Shown here piece after piece: positions 26,615-36,604 of a stretch of 64,000 bases of DNA. Position 1 is the stretch's first letter. Each line of letters begins with the position of its first letter. A program made the position numbers and the translations under genes. Source of the stretch: Candidatus Leucobacter sulfamidivorax (GTDB lineage Bacteria > Actinomycetota > Actinomycetes > Actinomycetales > Microbacteriaceae); contig QZLF01000001.1 in NCBI GenBank assembly GCA_016771945.1, forward strand, positions 186,001 through 250,000. Reading direction: 5' to 3'. Below the pieces are notes generated by a model that was not told the origin of the DNA, ran no database searches, and worked only from the letters and a program-made list of their open reading frames with translations.

Positions 26615-27955
26615 GTGAGGGTCGGCTACGCGAGCGCCATCGGCAGCCACGTCGGCATGGTGCGTTCGAACAACCAGGACTCGGGATTCGCGGGCAACCG
26701 GCTGTTCCTCGTAGCCGACGGCATGGGCGGCCACGCGGGCGGCGACGTCGCCTCGGCGCTCACGGCGAAGGCCATGTCCCGCCTCGACCCGGGATTCCAG
26801 GCGGGCCTCGAGGCGGAGTCCCAGCGCGGCGAGACGCGGGACGGCGCGGCGCCCACCACTCCCATCACGGTGGATCCGCTGACCGCCCCGCCGCACGACC
26901 CGGGGCCCGCGGCGAGGGATCTGCGCGAGTCCCTGCTGCGCACCAACAAGATGCTGCGCGCCACGGTCGGCGAGCGACCGGAGCTCTCGGGCATGGGCAC
27001 GACCTTCACCGGCTTCATGACGGTCGAGGACCGGCTCGCGGTCGCCCACATCGGCGATTCGCGCCTCTACCTGCTGCGCGACGGGAGCCTGCGGCAGATC
27101 ACGAAGGACCACACCTTCGTGCAGCGCCTCGTCGACAGCGGCCGCATCACCGAGGAGGAGGCGAAGACCCACCCCCGCCGCTCGGTGCTCATGCGCGTGC
27201 TCGGCGACGTCGACAGCTCGCCCGAGATCGACACGATGGTGCTCGACACCCGGCCGGGAGACGTCTGGCTGCTCTGCAGCGACGGCCTCTGCGGCTACGT
27301 CGAGGACTCCGACATCGAGAAGATCCTGCTGCGCCGCGACTCGCTGCAGGGAGCGGTCGACGGGCTGATCGACAAGAGCCTCGCCCACGGCGCGCCCGAC
27401 AACGTCACGGTCGTGCTCGTCGAGACCGTCCCGGAGCCGCTCGCCCCGGGCGAGCTGCCCGGACGGCGCTTCGCGGGATCCGCGACCACCGAGGCGGCCG
27501 GCGACGAGATCACGAGCACCGAGCGCACCCGCCTGCTCACGCGGCGCCGGGCGATCCGGCGCGCGCAGCCGGTGGCCGAGAGCCACTTCGAGCCCCGCGT
27601 CGACGAGTACCTGAACGAGCTCATCGCGGAGACCAAGCGGCGCAACCGCCGCCGGCGCCTCCTCTGGGCGCTCGGCCTGCTGGCGATCATCGCCGCGCTC
27701 GTCGGCGTGCTCGCCCTCGGCTACCAGTGGACGCAGACCCGCTACTTCGTCGGCACCGACGGCGAGACGGTCATCATCTACCGCGGCGTGCCCCAGGGCA
27801 TCGGCTCGCTCACGCTGCACTCGGTCGCCGAGGACACGGGGATCCCGCTGAAGTCCCTCGACGGCCTCGAGCAGCGCCAGATCGAGCGCAACCTGAGCGC
27901 CGACTCCCTCGAGCAGGCGCTCGACATCGTGAAGCGGCTCGGGGAGCAGCCGTGA
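26615..27955 (+). CDS. pstP: PstP/Ppp: PP2C-type Ser/Thr phosphatase
   Basis: 446 residues, GTG start 2 nt after fhaB. PP2C motifs: RSNNQD, LVADGMGGHAGG, GMGTTFTGF, AHIGDSRLYLL, CSDGLCGYV and APDNVTVV, which contain the metal-binding aspartates. A transmembrane helix follows (LLWALGLLAIIAALVGVLAL), then ~70 extracytoplasmic residues. It dephosphorylates PknA/PknB and their targets. It is slightly shorter than the mycobacterial homologue, mainly in the outer domain. Confidence 0.95.
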   Translation: MRVGYASAIGSHVGMVRSNNQDSGFAGNRLFLVADGMGGHAGGDVASALTAKAMSRLDPGFQAGLEAESQRGETRDGAAPTTPITVDPLTAPPHDPGPAARDLRESLLRTNKMLRATVGERPELSGMGTTFTGFMTVEDRLAVAHIGDSRLYLLRDGSLRQITKDHTFVQRLVDSGRITEEEAKTHPRRSVLMRVLGDVDSSPEIDTMVLDTRPGDVWLLCSDGLCGYVEDSDIEKILLRRDSLQGAVDGLIDKSLAHGAPDNVTVVLVETVPEPLAPGELPGRRFAGSATTEAAGDEITSTERTRLLTRRRAIRRAQPVAESHFEPRVDEYLNELIAETKRRNRRRRLLWALGLLAIIAALVGVLALGYQWTQTRYFVGTDGETVIIYRGVPQGIGSLTLHSVAEDTGIPLKSLDGLEQRQIERNLSADSLEQALDIVKRLGEQP

Positions 27956-29340
27956 CCGAGCCCGTCGCCTACGAGAAGGCCCGCACCAGCGAGACCGTGC
28001 TGCAGCGCATCACGGCGATCCGCGCCCCCCGCCTGCTGCGCGGCATCGAGCTCGCCCTGCTGCTGTTCGCGATCGCGATCGGCGCGGCCGCGATCGTCAT
28101 CATCGACCTCACCGTGCAGGAGACGATCACCACGACGCTGCTCCCCGCCGGCGTCGCCTTCGTCGTCGCCATCCTCGGGCTGCACGTGGCCGTGCGGTTC
28201 ACCGCGCCGGACGCCGACCCGCTCATCCTCCCGATCACGACGCTGCTCAACTGCATCGGCATCGCCATGATCTACCGGATCGACCTCTCCCAGGGCCTCG
28301 CGGGCTGGGAGGCCGCCTCGGTGCGGCAGCTCGTGTGGTCGGTCGTCGCCGTCGCGGTGGCGATCCTCGTGATCACGGTGATCCGCAACCACCTGGTGCT
28401 CTTCCGCTACACCTATCTCACGGGCCTCGGCGCGCTGATCCTGCTGCTCCTGCCGATGCTGCCGTTCGTCGGCCAGGAGATCAACAACGCGCGCGTGTGG
28501 ATCAGGATCGGCGAGTTCTCCTTCCAGCCGGGCGAGGTCGCCAAGGTGCTGCTCGCGATCTTCTTCGCGGGCTATCTCGTGCGGAACCGCGACGCCCTGT
28601 CGATGGTGGGCCGCAAGGTGCTCGGGATCCGCTTCCCGCGCGGTCGCGACCTGGGACCGCTCATCGCCTTCTGGCTGATCGCGATGGCCGTGCTCGTGTT
28701 CCAGCGCGACCTCGGCACGTCCCTGCTCTACTTCGGGCTCTTCCTGTCGATGCTCTACCTCGCGACCGGCCGGGCGGGCTGGATCGTGCTCGGCGTCGGC
28801 CTCTTCCTCGTCGGCGGCATCGTCGCGAGCCAGACCCTCGACTACGTGGGCCGCCGCTTCGCCAACTGGCTCGATCCCTTCGCCGATCCGATGGGCGCGA
28901 GCTACCAGCTGGTGCAGGGGCTCTTCGGCATGGCCAACGGCGGCATGACCGGCACGGGCCTGGGGCAGGGCTTCCCCGGCGACACGCCGCACGCCGAGAG
29001 CGACTACATCTTCGCGAGCCTCGGCGAGGAGCTGGGGCTCATCGGCCTCTTCGTGATCCTCGCCGCCTACCTGATCCTCGTCGGCAGGGCGATGCGGATC
29101 GGCTTCGCGGGCCAGGACGACTTCGGGAAGCTCCTGGCCGCGGGCCTCGGCTTCGCGATCGCGCTGCAGGTGTTCATCGTCGCGGGCGGGATCACCCGGG
29201 TGATCCCGCTCACCGGGCTCACCATGCCGTTCCTCGCCGCCGGCGGATCCTCCCTCGTCTCCAACTGGATCATCGTCGCCCTGCTCATGCGCCTGTCCAA
29301 CTCGGTGCGCAACCGGCCGAAGCTGGTGATCCGCTCGTGA
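27952..29340 (+). CDS. rodA: RodA/FtsW-type SEDS peptidoglycan polymerase
   Basis: 462 residues, GTG start in a GTGA overlap with pstP. Ten or so membrane helices. SEDS signatures: the [18 protein letters not shown] loop (seen as [19 protein letters not shown]) and the later [12 protein letters not shown] and AGGSSLVSN blocks. SEDS proteins polymerise glycan strands with a partner class B PBP, here the next gene. Confidence 0.95.
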   Translation: MTEPVAYEKARTSETVLQRITAIRAPRLLRGIELALLLFAIAIGAAAIVIIDLTVQETITTTLLPAGVAFVVAILGLHVAVRFTAPDADPLILPITTLLNCIGIAMIYRIDLSQGLAGWEAASVRQLVWSVVAVAVAILVITVIRNHLVLFRYTYLTGLGALILLLLPMLPFVGQEINNARVWIRIGEFSFQPGEVAKVLLAIFFAGYLVRNRDALSMVGRKVLGIRFPRGRDLGPLIAFWLIAMAVLVFQRDLGTSLLYFGLFLSMLYLATGRAGWIVLGVGLFLVGGIVASQTLDYVGRRFANWLDPFADPMGASYQLVQGLFGMANGGMTGTGLGQGFPGDTPHAESDYIFASLGEELGLIGLFVILAAYLILVGRAMRIGFAGQDDFGKLLAAGLGFAIALQVFIVAGGITRVIPLTGLTMPFLAAGGSSLVSNWIIVALLMRLSNSVRNRPKLVIRS

Positions 29341-30818
29341 ACCGGCAGCTGAAGGCTCTGACCCGCACGGTGTTCGGCATGTTCCTCGTGCTGTTCTTCG
29401 CCGTGACCATGATCCAGTTCGTGAGCGCCGACGAGCTGCGCGCGAACGAGTACAACCAGCGCACGGCCAAGAACAGCTACCGGATCGAGCGCGGCTCGAT
29501 CCTCGTCGGCGGCGATCCGGTCGCCTACTCGACCCCCACCGCCGACGAGTACCGCTTCACGCGGCAGTACCCCGCGGGCGCGCTCTACTCGGCCGTCACC
29601 GGCTACTACTCCCGCCAGCAGGGCATGACCGAGCTCGAGTCCGTCATGAACCAGGATCTCTCGGGCCTCGCCAACACGCAGTTCTTCAGCCGCATCGCGC
29701 GCACGCTCACGGGCGAGGCGCCGCAGGGCAGCTCGATCGAGACCACCATCGACCCGGTGCTGCAGCAGGCCGCGGCCGAGGCCATGGCGGGCTTCGAGGG
29801 CGCCGCCGTCGCGATCGAGCCGGCCACGGGCCGGGTGCTCGCGCTCGTGTCGACCCCCGGCTTCGACCCTGCGCTCCTCTCCTCGAACGACGACGCCGAG
29901 ATCATCGCCAACTACCGGGCGCTCGAGGCGGATCCGGCGCAGCCCCTCGTCAACCGCGCCATCGCGGGCGACCTCTACCACCCCGGGTCGACCTACAAGC
30001 TGCTCGTCGCGGCGGCGGCGCTGGAAAGCGGCACCGCGACGCCCGAGAGCGAGTACGCCAATCCGGCGACCCTGCAGCTGCCGCAGTCGACCGCGGTCAT
30101 GCAGAACGCCTCGCGCACCACCTGCGGCGGCGGCGAGACCGTGAGCCTCACGCAGGCGCTCATCCTCTCGTGCAACATCCCCTTCGCCGAGCTCGGCATG
30201 AGCATGGACCGCGACGCGGTGCCCGACATGGCCCGCGCCTTCGGCTTCGAGCAGGAGATCGAGATCCCGCTCATCGTGACCCCGAGCACGGCTCCGATCC
30301 CGCAGGACCAGGCGCAGGTCGCGCTCTCGTCGATCGGGCAGCTCGACGTCCGCGCCACGCCGCTGCAGATGGCGATGGTCTCCGCCGGCATCGCGAACGA
30401 CGGCGTCGTGATGACGCCGCGGCTCGTGGACCGGGTGATCACCCCGGATCTGCGCACCGAGCGGGAGTACGAGGACGAGGAGTTCTCGCGCCCGATCTCG
30501 AGCGCGACGGCCGCGAGCCTCACCTCCATGATGGAGCAGGTGGTCTCCGACCCCGCCGGGACCGGCTACCTCGCGTCGATTCCCGGCGTGCGCGTCGCGG
30601 GAAAGACCGGGACCGCCGAGAATGGTATGGACGCGAGCGGCGCCCTGCGCCCCTTCACACTCTGGTACACCGGTTTCGCGCCGGTGGACAACCCCCAGGT
30701 CGCCGTCGCGGTGGTCATCGCGAACGGCGGCGGCGAAGCCTACGAGTATCAGGGGAGCTCGTACGAACTCCCCACCCGAGTCGGAAAACTAATGATGGAA
30801 GCGGTGTTGAACCAATGA
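29337..30818 (+). CDS. pbpA: PbpA: class B penicillin-binding protein (transpeptidase)
   Basis: 493 residues, GTG start overlapping rodA. A single N-terminal transmembrane helix, a small dimerisation region, then the transpeptidase domain with the active-site STYK (S218-K221), SCN and KTGTAE motifs in order. It crosslinks peptidoglycan with its SEDS partner. A 4-nt overlap leads into pknA. GTG starts and overlaps through this operon indicate tightly coupled expression. Confidence 0.95.
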   Translation: MNRQLKALTRTVFGMFLVLFFAVTMIQFVSADELRANEYNQRTAKNSYRIERGSILVGGDPVAYSTPTADEYRFTRQYPAGALYSAVTGYYSRQQGMTELESVMNQDLSGLANTQFFSRIARTLTGEAPQGSSIETTIDPVLQQAAAEAMAGFEGAAVAIEPATGRVLALVSTPGFDPALLSSNDDAEIIANYRALEADPAQPLVNRAIAGDLYHPGSTYKLLVAAAALESGTATPESEYANPATLQLPQSTAVMQNASRTTCGGGETVSLTQALILSCNIPFAELGMSMDRDAVPDMARAFGFEQEIEIPLIVTPSTAPIPQDQAQVALSSIGQLDVRATPLQMAMVSAGIANDGVVMTPRLVDRVITPDLRTEREYEDEEFSRPISSATAASLTSMMEQVVSDPAGTGYLASIPGVRVAGKTGTAENGMDASGALRPFTLWYTGFAPVDNPQVAVAVVIANGGGEAYEYQGSSYELPTRVGKLMMEAVLNQ

Positions 30819-32563
30819 GGCCAGCGGCAGGAATCACCTTCGGCGGTCGCTACGAGCTGAGCTCCCGGATCGCCGTCGGCGGCATGGGGGAGGTCTGGAA
30901 GGCGACCGACAGCATCATCGGGCGCACCGTCGCGATCAAGATCCTCAAGGACGAGTACATGGGGGACCCGGGATTCCTCGAGCGCTTCCGCGCCGAGGCC
31001 CGCCACGCCGCGCTCGTCAACCACGAGGGCATCGCCAACGTCTTCGACTACGGCGAGGAGCAGGGATCGGCGTACATCGTCATGGAGCTCGTGCCCGGCG
31101 AGCCGCTCTCGTCGATCATCGAGCGCGAGGGGCGCCTGCCCGCCGACCGGGTGCTCGGCATCGTCGCCCAGACCGCGACCGCGCTGCAGGCCGCGCACGA
31201 CGCCGGCCTCGTGCACCGCGACATCAAGCCGGGCAACCTGCTCATTACGCCCGAGGGCCGCGTCAAGATCACCGACTTCGGCATCGCCCGCATCGCCGAC
31301 CAGGTGCCGCTGACCGCGACCGGCCAGGTGATGGGCACCGTCCAGTACCTGGCGCCCGAGCAGGCGAGCGGCCACACCGCGACCTCGGCCACCGACATCT
31401 ACTCGCTCGGTGTCGTCGCCTACGAGTGCCTCGCGGGGCGCCGCCCCTTCACCGGGGACTCGCAGGTCGCGATCGCCATGGCGCAGATCAACGACACCCC
31501 GCCGGACCTGCCGAGCGACGTGCCCGGTCCCGTGCGGCGGCTCGTCTTCGCGTGCCTCGCGAAGGCTCCGGAGGATCGCCCGCGGAGCGCGGCCAAGCTG
31601 GCCCAGGCCGCCACCGCGCTGCACCGCGGCGACGTGCAGCTCGCCGCGAGCTACGTGCCGCAGATCGCGCCGGCCCCGGTGGTCCCCGAGGCGACGGTCG
31701 CGATGACCCGCAACGGAGGCGACGACGCGCCCACCGCGGCCCTGCCGCAGACGACCGTGCTGCCCGGGGCCGCCGCCGCGGGAGCCGCGGGCCTCGCGAC
31801 CGGGACCGCGGCCGCGGGCGAGGAGCCGCCCGAGGAGGGGAAGAAGAAGCGCAGCCCCTGGACCTGGCCGCTCATCACGCTGATCGTCCTGCTGCTCGTC
31901 ATCGGCGGCGGCACCCTGTGGGCGCTGCTGTCGAGCGGCGGGGGCGACGACAAGCCCACCGAGACGACCTCGAAGACGACGACCTCGACCACTTCGAAGC
32001 CGACCACGACGACCCCGGCGACGGCCCAGATCGACAAGTCGAAGGTCGTCGGCATGAGCGTCGAAGAGGCTGAGGGCTATCTGCTGGGCCTTGGCTTCAC
32101 GAATGTGACGGCCCAGCCCGGCAACCCCGGTCCCGACGCCGAGGTCAACCTGGTGACCGATGTGAACCCCTCGGGCAGCAAGGTGCAGCTCGACGTGCCG
32201 ATCGTGCTGACCTTCACCTCGGCATATCCGGACGCGGCGGAGCCGGCCGCGCCCTCGGGCACGACGACCGTGAGCTCGGGCTCGCCCTTCGTGCTCGGCC
32301 TCGCCACCAACGTCTGCCCCACCGGCCTCACGCTGGCCGGCTACACCGTGACCGCCGACCCGGCCAGCGCCCTCGCGAGCGTCTCGGGCTCCACCGCGAA
32401 CATGCAGGCGCCGACGCTGCAGCCGGGCGATCCGGACGCCACGATCACCGTGAGCTACACCGTGACCTGCCAGGGCAGCGGGGTCGAGCGCGTCTCGCCC
32501 GCCTCGCCGCAGGCGGTGATCACCGTGACGGCGCCCGGCGGGGGCGGCGGCAACGACGATTAG
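30815..32563 (+). CDS. pknA: PknA-like Ser/Thr kinase with one PASTA and an extra C-terminal domain
   Basis: 582 residues. Kinase domain ~10-275: GGMGEVW glycine loop, AIKILK lysine, HRDIKPGN catalytic loop, DFGIA. Then a ~75-residue Pro/Ala linker, a transmembrane helix ([20 protein letters not shown]), a Thr-rich stalk, one PASTA-like repeat ([18 protein letters not shown]) and a further ~120 residues with two cysteines that look Ig-like. The mycobacterial PknA lacks PASTA repeats, so this is a different architecture. It starts in an ATGA overlap with pbpA. Confidence 0.93.
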   Translation: MRPAAGITFGGRYELSSRIAVGGMGEVWKATDSIIGRTVAIKILKDEYMGDPGFLERFRAEARHAALVNHEGIANVFDYGEEQGSAYIVMELVPGEPLSSIIEREGRLPADRVLGIVAQTATALQAAHDAGLVHRDIKPGNLLITPEGRVKITDFGIARIADQVPLTATGQVMGTVQYLAPEQASGHTATSATDIYSLGVVAYECLAGRRPFTGDSQVAIAMAQINDTPPDLPSDVPGPVRRLVFACLAKAPEDRPRSAAKLAQAATALHRGDVQLAASYVPQIAPAPVVPEATVAMTRNGGDDAPTAALPQTTVLPGAAAAGAAGLATGTAAAGEEPPEEGKKKRSPWTWPLITLIVLLLVIGGGTLWALLSSGGGDDKPTETTSKTTTSTTSKPTTTTPATAQIDKSKVVGMSVEEAEGYLLGLGFTNVTAQPGNPGPDAEVNLVTDVNPSGSKVQLDVPIVLTFTSAYPDAAEPAAPSGTTTVSSGSPFVLGLATNVCPTGLTLAGYTVTADPASALASVSGSTANMQAPTLQPGDPDATITVSYTVTCQGSGVERVSPASPQAVITVTAPGGGGGNDD

Positions 32564-32637
32564 CCGCGACCGGGCGCACGGATCCGCCACCGCGCGCCCA
32601 TAGACTAACTAGAACGACTCCGACGAAAGAGGGGGCC

Positions 32638-34329
32638 ATGTCCGAGACCGCCGGCGCGCAGCGCACCCTCGCGGGGCGCTATGCCATCAGCGAGTACCTC
32701 GGTCAGGGCGGCATGTCCACCGTGTACCGCGGCACCGACGTCAAGCTCGGTCGCCAGGTGGCCATCAAGGTGATGCGGGCGAACCTGGCGAGCGACGAGC
32801 AGTTCCGCACGCGCTTCCGGCAGGAGGCGCAGGCCGCCTCGCGCCTCGCGCACCCCGGCATCGTGCGCGTGCTCGACGCCGGCGACGACCTGATCCAGAC
32901 CGGCGAGGGCCCGCAGCGGCTCCCGTTCATCGTCATGGAGTTCGTCGACGGCAAGAACCTGCGCGAGCTCGCCGACGAGGGCCGGCTGTCGCAGGCGGAG
33001 GCCTGCCGCGTGGTCGACGCCGTGCTCGGGGCGCTCGAGTACTCGCACCGCGCCGGCATCGTGCATCGCGACATCAAGCCCGCGAACATCATGATCACCC
33101 GCAGCGGCCAGGTGAAGGTGATGGACTTCGGCATCGCCCGTGCGGTCTCCGAGACCTCGTCGACCGTGCAGCAGACGACCGCGATCCTCGGCACCGCCGC
33201 CTACTTCTCGCCCGAGCAGGCCAAGGGCGAGACGGTCGACATCCGCACCGACCTCTACTCGACGGGGGTGCTGCTCTACGAGCTGCTCACGGGCGACGTG
33301 CCGTTCCGCGGCGAGACCGCCGTCGCCGTGGCCTATCAGCATGTCAGCGAGCGGCCGCAGCCGCCGAGCGAGCGCGACCCCGAGATCTCGCCCGCGCTGG
33401 ACCGGGTGATCCTGCACTCGCTCGCGAAGGACCGGACCCGGCGCTTCCAGAGCGCCTCCGAGTTCCGCGAGGCCCTCAGGCTGGCCGCCGAGGGCACGAT
33501 GCCGAGGCTCGGCCGGGAGGAGGAGCAGTCCTCCGTGCTCTTCTCGAACCCGGAGGACGTGTCCGAGTCCGAGCTCGCGCTCCGGCGGCTCTCCGAGACG
33601 GGCGCCAGCTCGCGCGCGCAGAGCCGTCCGCCGGTGATGTGGATCTGGGCCGCCATCCTGACCGTGATCGCCGTGGTGGTGGCCGTCGTGTTCTGGCTGG
33701 TGACCCTCGCGCCCAAGAGCTTCGCGCCCGACACCAGTCGTGAGGTCCCCGAGCTCGTCGACGTCGACCGGGACGCGGCGCTCGAGACGCTCTCGGAGCT
33801 GGGGCTCGTCGGGGTGCCGGTCGAGGTCGCGAACGAGGAATTCGGCGCCGGACGCGTGATCCGCACCGATCCCGAGGCCGGCGCCCGCGTCGCCACCGGC
33901 GCTTCGGTGCGTCTGTTCGTCTCGACGGGGCCCGAGAGCGCCGCGGTGCCCGACTTCACCCGCATGTCGCTCGAGCAGTACACGGCTGCGCTGAACGAGC
34001 TCGGCCTCGAGATCGGCTCCGTGACCACGCAGGACGACCCGTCCCAGCCCGCGGGCTGGGTGCTCGGGGTGCATCCCACGGTCGGCACCGAGCTCACCCG
34101 CGGCGAGACGGTCGACGTGGTCACCTCCACCGGGCAGGTGCTCGTGCCCGACCTGATCAATCAGCCCCTGAGCGCCGCGAAGACGCTGCTCGAGGGATCG
34201 GGGCTGAACGCCAACCCGCTGCCGGACGCCAGCTGCGCGATGACCCCGAACCTGACCATCATCAGGCAGTCCATCGTCGGCCAGCAGCCGCAGAAGTCGA
34301 CCGTCGACATCTACTACTGCTCGGGCTGA
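32638..34329 (+). CDS. pknB: PknB-like Ser/Thr kinase with three PASTA repeats
   Basis: 563 residues. Kinase motifs: GQGGMSTVY, AIKVM, HRDIKPAN, DFGIA. A juxtamembrane linker precedes the transmembrane helix (IWAAILTVIAVVVAVVFWLV), followed by three outer PASTA repeats (beginning VPELVDVDRDAALETL, VPDFTRMSLEQYTAAL and VPDLINQPLSAAKTLL). The mycobacterial protein has four. PASTA domains bind peptidoglycan or lipid II. It lies 74 nt after pknA, with a TAGACT hexamer and AGAGGGGG upstream, so it may have its own promoter. Confidence 0.95.
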   Translation: MSETAGAQRTLAGRYAISEYLGQGGMSTVYRGTDVKLGRQVAIKVMRANLASDEQFRTRFRQEAQAASRLAHPGIVRVLDAGDDLIQTGEGPQRLPFIVMEFVDGKNLRELADEGRLSQAEACRVVDAVLGALEYSHRAGIVHRDIKPANIMITRSGQVKVMDFGIARAVSETSSTVQQTTAILGTAAYFSPEQAKGETVDIRTDLYSTGVLLYELLTGDVPFRGETAVAVAYQHVSERPQPPSERDPEISPALDRVILHSLAKDRTRRFQSASEFREALRLAAEGTMPRLGREEEQSSVLFSNPEDVSESELALRRLSETGASSRAQSRPPVMWIWAAILTVIAVVVAVVFWLVTLAPKSFAPDTSREVPELVDVDRDAALETLSELGLVGVPVEVANEEFGAGRVIRTDPEAGARVATGASVRLFVSTGPESAAVPDFTRMSLEQYTAALNELGLEIGSVTTQDDPSQPAGWVLGVHPTVGTELTRGETVDVVTSTGQVLVPDLINQPLSAAKTLLEGSGLNANPLPDASCAMTPNLTIIRQSIVGQQPQKSTVDIYYCSG

Positions 34330-34346
34330 GCCGATCCGCTCAGGCC
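34324..34346. terminator. Short hairpin over convergent stop codons
   Basis: GGC-TGAGC-CGATCC-GCTCA-GGCC forms a small stem spanning the stop codons of pknB (plus) and of the amidotransferase gene (minus), which are only 10 nt apart. Possible shared bidirectional terminator; the stem is short. Confidence 0.35.
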
Positions 34347-34975
34347 GACATGAGCGGCGACAGCGTGGCCGCGATCTGCGCCGCGTTCGGCGAGCCGACG
34401 AAGGTGAGCCAGTTGCCCAGCTGGCGGTAGCCGCCCTCGGTCAGCACCGACTCGGGGTGATACTGCACGCCGTAGATCGGCAGTTCGCGATGCCTCAGCG
34501 CCATCACGATGCCGTGCTCGGTCTCCGCCGTGATCACGAGCTCGGCCGGCACGGTGTCGCGCACCACGGCCAGCGAGTGGTAGCGGGTGGCGTCGAAATC
34601 GTGCGCGACGCCCTCGAAGAAGGCATCGCCCGAGTGGTGCACGCGCGAGACCTTGCCGTGCATGAGCTCCTCCGCGTGGGTGACCGTGGCGCCCATGGCC
34701 TCGGCGATCGCCTGGTGTCCGAGGCAGACGCCGAGCACGGGCACGCCGGTCGTGAGGGCGATGCGCACCATCGCGATCGAGACGCCGGCCTCGGCGGGGG
34801 TGCCGGGCCCGGGGGAGATGAGCACGCCGTCGAACTCGGTCACGAGCTGCTTCAGCTCGCCCACGCTCACTGCGTCGTTGCGGATCACGCGGGTCTCCGC
34901 GCCGAGCTGCTGCAGGTAGCCGTTCAGCGTGTAGACGAAACTGTCGTAGTTGTCGATGACAAGGATCCTCGTCAT
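34340..34975 (-). CDS. Class I glutamine amidotransferase, TrpG/PabA type
   Basis: 211 residues. N-terminal ILVIDNYDSFVYTL, oxyanion and nucleophile motif GVCLGHQAI with the catalytic Cys, and the C-terminal GVQYHPES with His and Glu. It hydrolyses glutamine to feed ammonia to anthranilate or aminodeoxychorismate synthase. The partner is not in view, so TrpG versus PabA cannot be decided. Gene position beside pknB is conserved in actinobacteria. Its start overlaps a small membrane protein gene by 4 nt. Confidence 0.93.
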   Translation of the reverse strand: MTRILVIDNYDSFVYTLNGYLQQLGAETRVIRNDAVSVGELKQLVTEFDGVLISPGPGTPAEAGVSIAMVRIALTTGVPVLGVCLGHQAIAEAMGATVTHAEELMHGKVSRVHHSGDAFFEGVAHDFDATRYHSLAVVRDTVPAELVITAETEHGIVMALRHRELPIYGVQYHPESVLTEGGYRQLGNWLTFVGSPNAAQIAATLSPLMSA

Positions 34976-35130
34976 GGGTTCACCGTCGCTTCCTCGCTCA
35001 TCAGGTATGTCGCCACATAGGGGTACACCCACGTGACCAGGGCGTAGACGATCGCCGCCGCGACCCCGAGGATCACGATGATGCGCAGCCACGCGGGTCC
35101 GGGCAGGAATCGCCAGATCAGGGAGAACAT
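34972..35130 (-). CDS. Small single-span membrane protein
   Basis: 52 residues: a short basic N-terminus and one hydrophobic segment (IIVILGVAAAIVYALVTWVYPYV). It overlaps the sortase stop (TGATG) and the amidotransferase start (ATGA), so the three genes form one compact leftward operon. Function unknown. Confidence 0.75.
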   Translation of the reverse strand: MFSLIWRFLPGPAWLRIIVILGVAAAIVYALVTWVYPYVATYLMSEEATVNP

Positions 35131-35963
35131 CAGGCCGCATCTCCTCTCGGGGCCTGGTGGGCCTCCATCCGCGGATTCTGCTCCAGCAGCTCGGCCGGCG
35201 GGCCCTCGCTCAGCGGCTGATAGCTCTCGAACACCGCGTAGACGATCGCGCGCTCGTCGCTGCCGGCCTCCTTCGGGTGGCAGGTGGTGAGCGTCAGGAT
35301 GCGATCGGTGCCGGGGATGCCGTCCAAGCGCGGGAAGGGGGCGAGCACATCGACCTCGTTCGGCAGCACGTACTCGACGGAGCGGAAGCGGTAGGTGTAC
35401 CAGCCCACCGGCGTCTCGAGGAAGAGCGCGTCGCCGAGGCGCAGCTCCGCCACCTCGCGGAAGGAGTTGATGAGCGGCCCCGAGCGGTGGCCGGCCAGCG
35501 CGGTGTTGCCGATCTCGCCGGGCATCTGCGTGTCCTCGTAGTGGCCGATGCCCTTCTCGTCGAGGTTCAGCACCGTCCACCAGTCGGTCGTCTCGGCCAC
35601 CCGGTTCGCGAAGGTCTCGCCGAACGCCGGCACGTAGAGAACGCCGAAGACCTCGGCCGGGCCGACGCGGGGCACGACAGGGATCTCGCCGTCCCAGGGC
35701 GCCGGATCGGCGGCGGTGGCCTCGTTCCAGCGGGCCGAGTCCTGGCTCGAGAGCTCCTCCTGCTTCGCCGTCACCACGACCTCGGTGTTCCAGTACTGCC
35801 AACCGAGGTAGCCGACGACCGCGAGCCCGGCGACGAGGAGCAGCTCGCCGATCACCGTGAGCGGGCTCAGCCTGCGCCTGCGCTTCCGGGGCGCAGCCCG
35901 GTGCGAGCCGCCGGGTGATGCGGCTCGGTCTGCACCCGCGGCGAAGGCGGAGTCCTCGGTCAC
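35130..35963 (-). CDS. Class E sortase
   Basis: 277 residues. A basic N-terminus, a signal-anchor helix (TVIGELLLVAGLAVVGYLGW) and the sortase beta-barrel with catalytic H in ALAGHRSG, the TLTTC cysteine motif and the downstream Arg in DERAIVYA. Class E sortases attach LAXTG-type proteins to the wall or act as housekeeping enzymes in actinobacteria. It lies in a conserved position near pknB. Confidence 0.93.
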   Translation of the reverse strand: MTEDSAFAAGADRAASPGGSHRAAPRKRRRRLSPLTVIGELLLVAGLAVVGYLGWQYWNTEVVVTAKQEELSSQDSARWNEATAADPAPWDGEIPVVPRVGPAEVFGVLYVPAFGETFANRVAETTDWWTVLNLDEKGIGHYEDTQMPGEIGNTALAGHRSGPLINSFREVAELRLGDALFLETPVGWYTYRFRSVEYVLPNEVDVLAPFPRLDGIPGTDRILTLTTCHPKEAGSDERAIVYAVFESYQPLSEGPPAELLEQNPRMEAHQAPRGDAA

Positions 35964-36042
35964 CCGATCATCCTATGCGGGCTCGCTGAGAGCGTCCGCG
36001 GAGTCGGGGCCCGCGGTTACGCAGAGAGCGCGAACACGCCTG

Positions 36043-36267
36043 AGTGGTGTGTCCCGGGAATGAGTGCCTGCTGTGGTGCACCCTGCAGCCGCGCTCGCTT
36101 CGCCCGCGGCCATGGCCGCGGCGGGTCCGGCGAGGAATCGCGCTGCGATTCCTTCTCGGCCGGGCACCGCAGTCGACGATGCCTCCAGCATCGCCTCCCT
36201 CCTCCGCCTCGCGATCACGACCGCAGGGCACATCCTCGCAAGACACCCACTCCCGGGACACACCACT
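36043..36267. repeat. 225-bp element bounded by 17-bp perfect inverted repeats
   Basis: This fills most of the 316-nt non-coding gap before crgA. AGTGGTGTGTCCCGGGA at 36043-36059 is repeated exactly in inverted orientation at 36251-36267, and similarity continues inward for some bases. Inside are an 18-bp perfect palindrome centred on CCATGG (36104-36121) and a hairpin AGGAATCGC-GCT-GCGATTCCT (36133-36153). No ORF is credible and no target duplication is seen. MITE-like element or large regulatory structure. Confidence 0.6.
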
Positions 36268-36279
36268 AGACTCATATGC

Positions 36280-36549
36280 ATGGCAGCTGGGAAAGAAGTG
36301 AGCAAGAAGTCGAAGGCGGTGTCGCAGGATCGCCTGGAGCGGGCCGAACTCCGCAAGGAGGCACCCAACCCGGTGTGGTTCAAGCCGCTCATGTTCGGCT
36401 TCATGCTGGTCGGGCTCGTCTGGATCGTGCTCTACTACATCACCAGCGCGAACCTGCAGCTGCCCGTGCCGGCATTCGGTCAGGCCAACATCTTCGTCGG
36501 CTTCGGCCTCGTGCTGATCGGCTTCCTCATGACGCCCTGGTGGAAGTAG
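36280..36549 (+). CDS. crgA: CrgA: septation inhibitor / divisome membrane protein
   Basis: 89 residues with two transmembrane helices (PLMFGFMLVGLVWIVLYYI; ANIFVGFGLVLIGFLMTPWW) and a basic N-terminal cytoplasmic tail. The PNPVWFKPLM and MTPWWK blocks identify CrgA, an actinobacterial protein that recruits divisome components and connects to PbpA/RodA. TAGACT ends about 8 nt before the ATG, and there is no Shine-Dalgarno sequence, so the transcript is probably leaderless. Confidence 0.95.
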   Translation: MAAGKEVSKKSKAVSQDRLERAELRKEAPNPVWFKPLMFGFMLVGLVWIVLYYITSANLQLPVPAFGQANIFVGFGLVLIGFLMTPWWK

Positions 36550-36566
36550 AAATCACACCGGTGTAA

Positions 36567-36588
36567 TTCATCCCCAGCTGGGGATGAA
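36567..36588. terminator. 22-bp perfect palindrome, shared terminator
   Basis: TTCATCCCCAG and its exact reverse complement abut at 36567-36588, between convergent crgA and the rhomboid gene. A shorter palindrome, ACACCGGTGT, precedes it at 36555-36564. A bidirectional terminator is likely. Confidence 0.6.
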
Positions 36589-36590
36589 CC

Positions 36591-36599
36591 TGTGGACAA
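36591..36599 (-). other. DnaA-box-like nonamer
   Basis: The minus strand reads TTGTCCACA, the preferred high-GC actinobacterial DnaA box. Only one copy is seen, but this gene block normally lies near dnaA/oriC. A single isolated 9-mer may be chance. Confidence 0.35.
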
Positions 36600-36604
36600 A
36601 TCCC

